Positions 8,462 to 10,935 of a stretch of 10,935 nucleotides of DNA are shown in pieces. Source of the DNA: Patescibacteria group bacterium UBA6263. GTDB lineage: Bacteria > Patescibacteriota > Gracilibacteria > Absconditabacterales > Absconditicoccaceae. Position numbers and translations under genes: made by a program. The DNA lies in NCBI GenBank assembly GCA_002441085.1, contig DJVF01000005.1:5108-16042 (forward strand), given 5' to 3'. Position 1 is the first letter of the stretch, and every line of letters starts with the position of its first letter. The notes under the pieces were generated by a model. It did not search any database. It was not told the origin of the DNA and saw nothing but the letters and a program-made list of their open reading frames with translations.

Positions 8462-9610
8462 TTATTGACTACTGTCTTTAATTAATTTATACTTTTCGTA
8501 AGTTATTTCTGAAACGTTTTTTCGATCATATTTTTTTGCTAATTTATAATTATTCTCTTCTATTTTTTTAATTGTATCATTATCTAAAAATAATATTTTT
8601 TCTATACTTTCTTTTAATTCTACGGCATTTCAAGATTTGACTATATATCCATTTTCATTGTTTTTTACAAAATATTTATTATCTCAAACATCTGTTACAA
8701 TAACAGGTAATTTACTTGCCATAGCTTCTAAGAGTGTTAAAGGTTGCCCTTCAGCTAGTGATGGTAATATAAATATATGATTTTTTTTATATTCATTTAT
8801 TAATTTATCTCAAAATATTTTTCATTTAAAAATTACAAAATCTGATAATTTATATTTTTCCACCAATCATTTAATATTAGGAAATAATTCTCAATCTCAA
8901 ATTAGATTTAATATAAATCATTTATCTTTGAGTGTTTTTCTATTTATTAAATATATTCATTCTATGAGATATTCTAATCATTTTTGTCGATCAAATCTAC
9001 CTACTCGTATAAATTGTATTCATTTATATTTTTCGCTGGTTTCTAGTTTGTTATACTTTTCTAAGTCAACTCAGTTGTGTATAACGATAATATTTTTGTT
9101 TTTATTTTTATAATCGAATATCTTATGAGAAACAGATATTTCTAGGGAGTATTTTATTCATAATATTAACCGTCTTTCTATTGAAGCTAATATTCCTTTT
9201 TTGTTTGCGTCTATTCCCATTGTTCCATGAATAGTGTATACAACAGGCGTTATTGTTAAAAAACCGACTATTTTAGCTGGTAGTCCCGAAACATAGGCAT
9301 GAGCATGGATAATATCATACTTTTCTTTAATTGTTTTATAGAGAAGAAAAATAGTTGTTGTTATTAGACAGATTAATCTTCATCGAAGCGTAAAAAATTT
9401 TGTTGTTGGTCCTATTCTGAATATATTTCGTTTTCAATGATGTTCGTTTTTTGTATATTTTATTCCATTATCTCCAATTAATTTTCTTACGAAAAGATCG
9501 ACAGAACAATTATGATTTTGAGTTAATCATTCACAGATATATTTAACATGCATTTGTCATCATCCAAAAATAGGAGGATCCCATCAATCTATAAGCATAG
9601 CTATTTTCAT
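8462..9610 (-). CDS. GT4 glycosyltransferase (GT-B fold), first
   Basis: 382 aa with TGA as Gly, the normal length for family GT4. N-terminal Rossmann half: MKIAMLIDGWDPPIFGGGQM with the acceptor-side glycine loop, YDIIHAHAY (98-106) and YTIHGT (125-130). C-terminal half: VIHNGVD (176-182), a VGRFD block (203-207) followed by QKGLEYLIEG, LIGDGEL (236-242), and the EX7E catalytic/nucleotide-sugar motif Glu287...Glu295 in EGQPLTLLEA. GT4 enzymes are retaining transferases using nucleotide-sugar donors at the cytoplasmic membrane face. CGA codons at residues 202 and 208 flank VGRFD; relatives often read VGRFDWQKG, supporting Trp at 208. The start ATG overlaps the end of the upstream GT4 gene by 10 nt, indicating translational coupling. 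It ends facing the plus-strand operon. Confidence 0.9.
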
Positions 9611-10725
9611 AATATATAACTGTAAACATCTAAAATTTTTTCTACATTATCACTCCATAAAAATTTCTTTTCGGCTATATTCTTATATTCACCTTTATAA
9701 AAATCAATAATTTTCTGGGCTATATCTTCTTCATTAGCTGGTTCTATAAAATTTATCTTTCCGCTTACTACCTCCGTTAATGATGCTACATTTGTCACCA
9801 CCAATTGTTGCCCCAATGCACAAGTCTCTGCAGCAGAAAAGCCAAATCCTTCCACCAAAGAAGGTACACATACCACATCACTAGTTAGTATATAATTTCC
9901 AAGTTCTTTATATTTTACCCCAGGCAGCCAAACTATATAATCTTTGAGATGATGATGTGAGATAAATTCTCTGACGTCATCTGCCTTGTTATTTGGACTC
10001 TCACCTACAATCAAGATAGCCTTGAAATGAGGAATCTCTTTGAGTATATGTGGTATAGCTTTGACAAAGTAGATCAATCACTTGGAAATTCCAGGTCTTC
10101 AGAAAAAGAGTCAGACATAATTTTTTTGTAAATTATGATTTGTTCTAATTGATTGGATATCTTTGTCTACAAAATTTTTCTTATCCCAATGATTATAATC
10201 TATACCATTGTACACTGTAATCAATTTGTGATCAGGCAATCAAAAATATATTCTTAAATTATTTTTAGTATAATTAGATACACAAATATATTTATCATAA
10301 TCAAATTTAAAAATCAGACTTTCAAAAATTTTATAAAAAAATCATTTCCATCACATAAATCTATATCGTAGTTTACCAAATATTTCATGTACAGTCAAAA
10401 CTACCCTTTTACCACTAATTTTTGATATAATACTTGCTGGAATAGCAGAATTGTATGTTGTAGTATGTATTATATCAGCTCGTTTAGCAAGATTGATACC
10501 TTTTCTTAGACAATAGAGCATAAAATCGTATCTATTGTGCCCTACTCTATATATCTCTATTCCATTATCAAACTGCTCATAAGTACTAAGTTCTTTGGTA
10601 TATCTCGATGTCAAAACTTTGACTTTGTGTCATTGAGAAATTAGTCAATTGATAAGATTTTCAAAGAGTATTTCTACTCCTCAAATATGAGGTTTATATA
10701 AATCTAGGATAAATAAGATTTTCAT
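9601..10725 (-). CDS. GT4 glycosyltransferase (GT-B fold), second
   Basis: 374 aa with TGA as Gly. MKILFILDLYKPHIGGVEIL opens the acceptor domain, followed by ADIIHTTTYNSAIPA (83-97) and LTVHEIFGKL (110-119). YNGIDY marks the domain junction, FFGRPGISKG the donor loop, ILIVGES (237-243) the second Rossmann strand, and VEGFGFSAAET (291-301) the EX7E motif with Glu292 and Glu300. A probable nucleotide-sugar-dependent retaining transferase. CGA after HEIFGKL (residue 120) fits Trp. With the bacterial code it would stop at the TGA 9607-9609 in a familiar ATGA overlap; because TGA is Gly here, it runs two codons further to TAG (9601-9603). It is clearly distinct from the downstream GT4, so not a recent duplicate. 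The start is the only ATG giving the canonical N-terminus; the partial GT2 gene ends 25 nt upstream. Confidence 0.9.
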
Positions 10726-10750
10726 GTAAAAATACAAAAATAAATTAAAA

Positions 10751-10935
10751 CTATAATATTTTTGGCAAACATTTAAATCTCCAGACAAGTAAAGTCCATA
10801 ATGCTTTTACTCCATCTTTCCAATTTATTTTTTTTCATTCGTCAAACTTTCTTGCTTCATAATGAATTGGTATTTCGGCATATTTGAATCATTTCCTCAA
10901 TAATAGCATAGTGATTGCTGGCTCTCGTTCAAATC
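10751..10935 (-). CDS. Dolichyl-phosphate-sugar-synthase-like GT2, C-terminal 60 residues only
   Basis: Partial: the gene enters from beyond the right edge of the window, and only its last 60 residues are seen before the TAG stop. The block EIPIHYEARKFDEGKKINWK (residues 20-39 of the visible part) followed by DGVKALWTLLVWRF is the conserved C-terminus of DPM1-type GT2 enzymes, which load a sugar onto a polyprenyl phosphate. No membrane helices follow, so this is the soluble DPM1 type. The upstream FExEPAITMLLLRKG has CGA (10925-10927) at x, where aromatic residues are usual (FEW/FEF). It is co-directional with the two GT4 genes and likely transcribed ahead of them. Confidence 0.8.

Noticed and set aside
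8928..9113. Plus-strand reading frame of 61 codons
   Set aside because: It is antisense to the VGRFD region of the GT4 gene at 8462-9610, which has full family motifs.

Overview
The window reads as DNA from a recoded Patescibacteria/CPR bacterium of the Absconditabacteria (SR1)/Gracilibacteria type. It is very AT-rich. With the standard bacterial code almost every gene is broken by in-frame TGA; read as glycine, those TGAs fall on conserved motif glycines (Fic HPFADGNK, FkbM DCGGYNGD, methyltransferase NMGCGK). All eleven visible stops are TAA (9) or TAG (2), none TGA. In addition, CGA (and perhaps CGG) repeatedly sits where these families carry tryptophan, while CGT, CGC and AGA/AGG serve arginine. 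That combination points to the Absconditabacterales-type code (TGA=Gly, CGA/CGG=Trp; NCBI table 37 as I recall it) rather than plain table 25. In my translations CGA is written R unless stated.

Layout. 1-196: short degenerate tandem repeats, then an AT-rich leader with an inverted repeat and a possible promoter. 197-8436, plus strand: eight tightly packed genes that look like one transcription unit: a RhuM-Fic fusion protein, a Wzx-like flippase, a GlfT-like GT2 glycosyltransferase, two different FkbM methyltransferases, a membrane-associated GT2, a small class I methyltransferase and another GT2. Gaps are 1-28 nt, with one 7-nt overlap. 8462-10935, minus strand: two GT4 glycosyltransferases overlapping by 10 nt, preceded by the 3' end of a dolichyl-phosphate-sugar-synthase-like GT2 that runs off the window. 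The two runs converge at about 8437-8461.

Function. Apart from the RhuM-Fic gene this is a surface-glycan locus: GT2 and GT4 enzymes build a lipid-linked oligosaccharide, three methyltransferases probably decorate or cap it, and the flippase exports it. The substrate sugars cannot be read from the sequence.

The strangest piece is the RhuM-Fic gene. It is bracketed by two 52-nt direct repeats (172-223 and 1199-1250, 49/52 identical by eye) that contain the leader, the start codon and the first nine codons of both the RhuM-Fic gene and the flippase. It looks like a cassette inserted exactly at the 5' end of the glycan operon, with both genes now sharing the same translation start.
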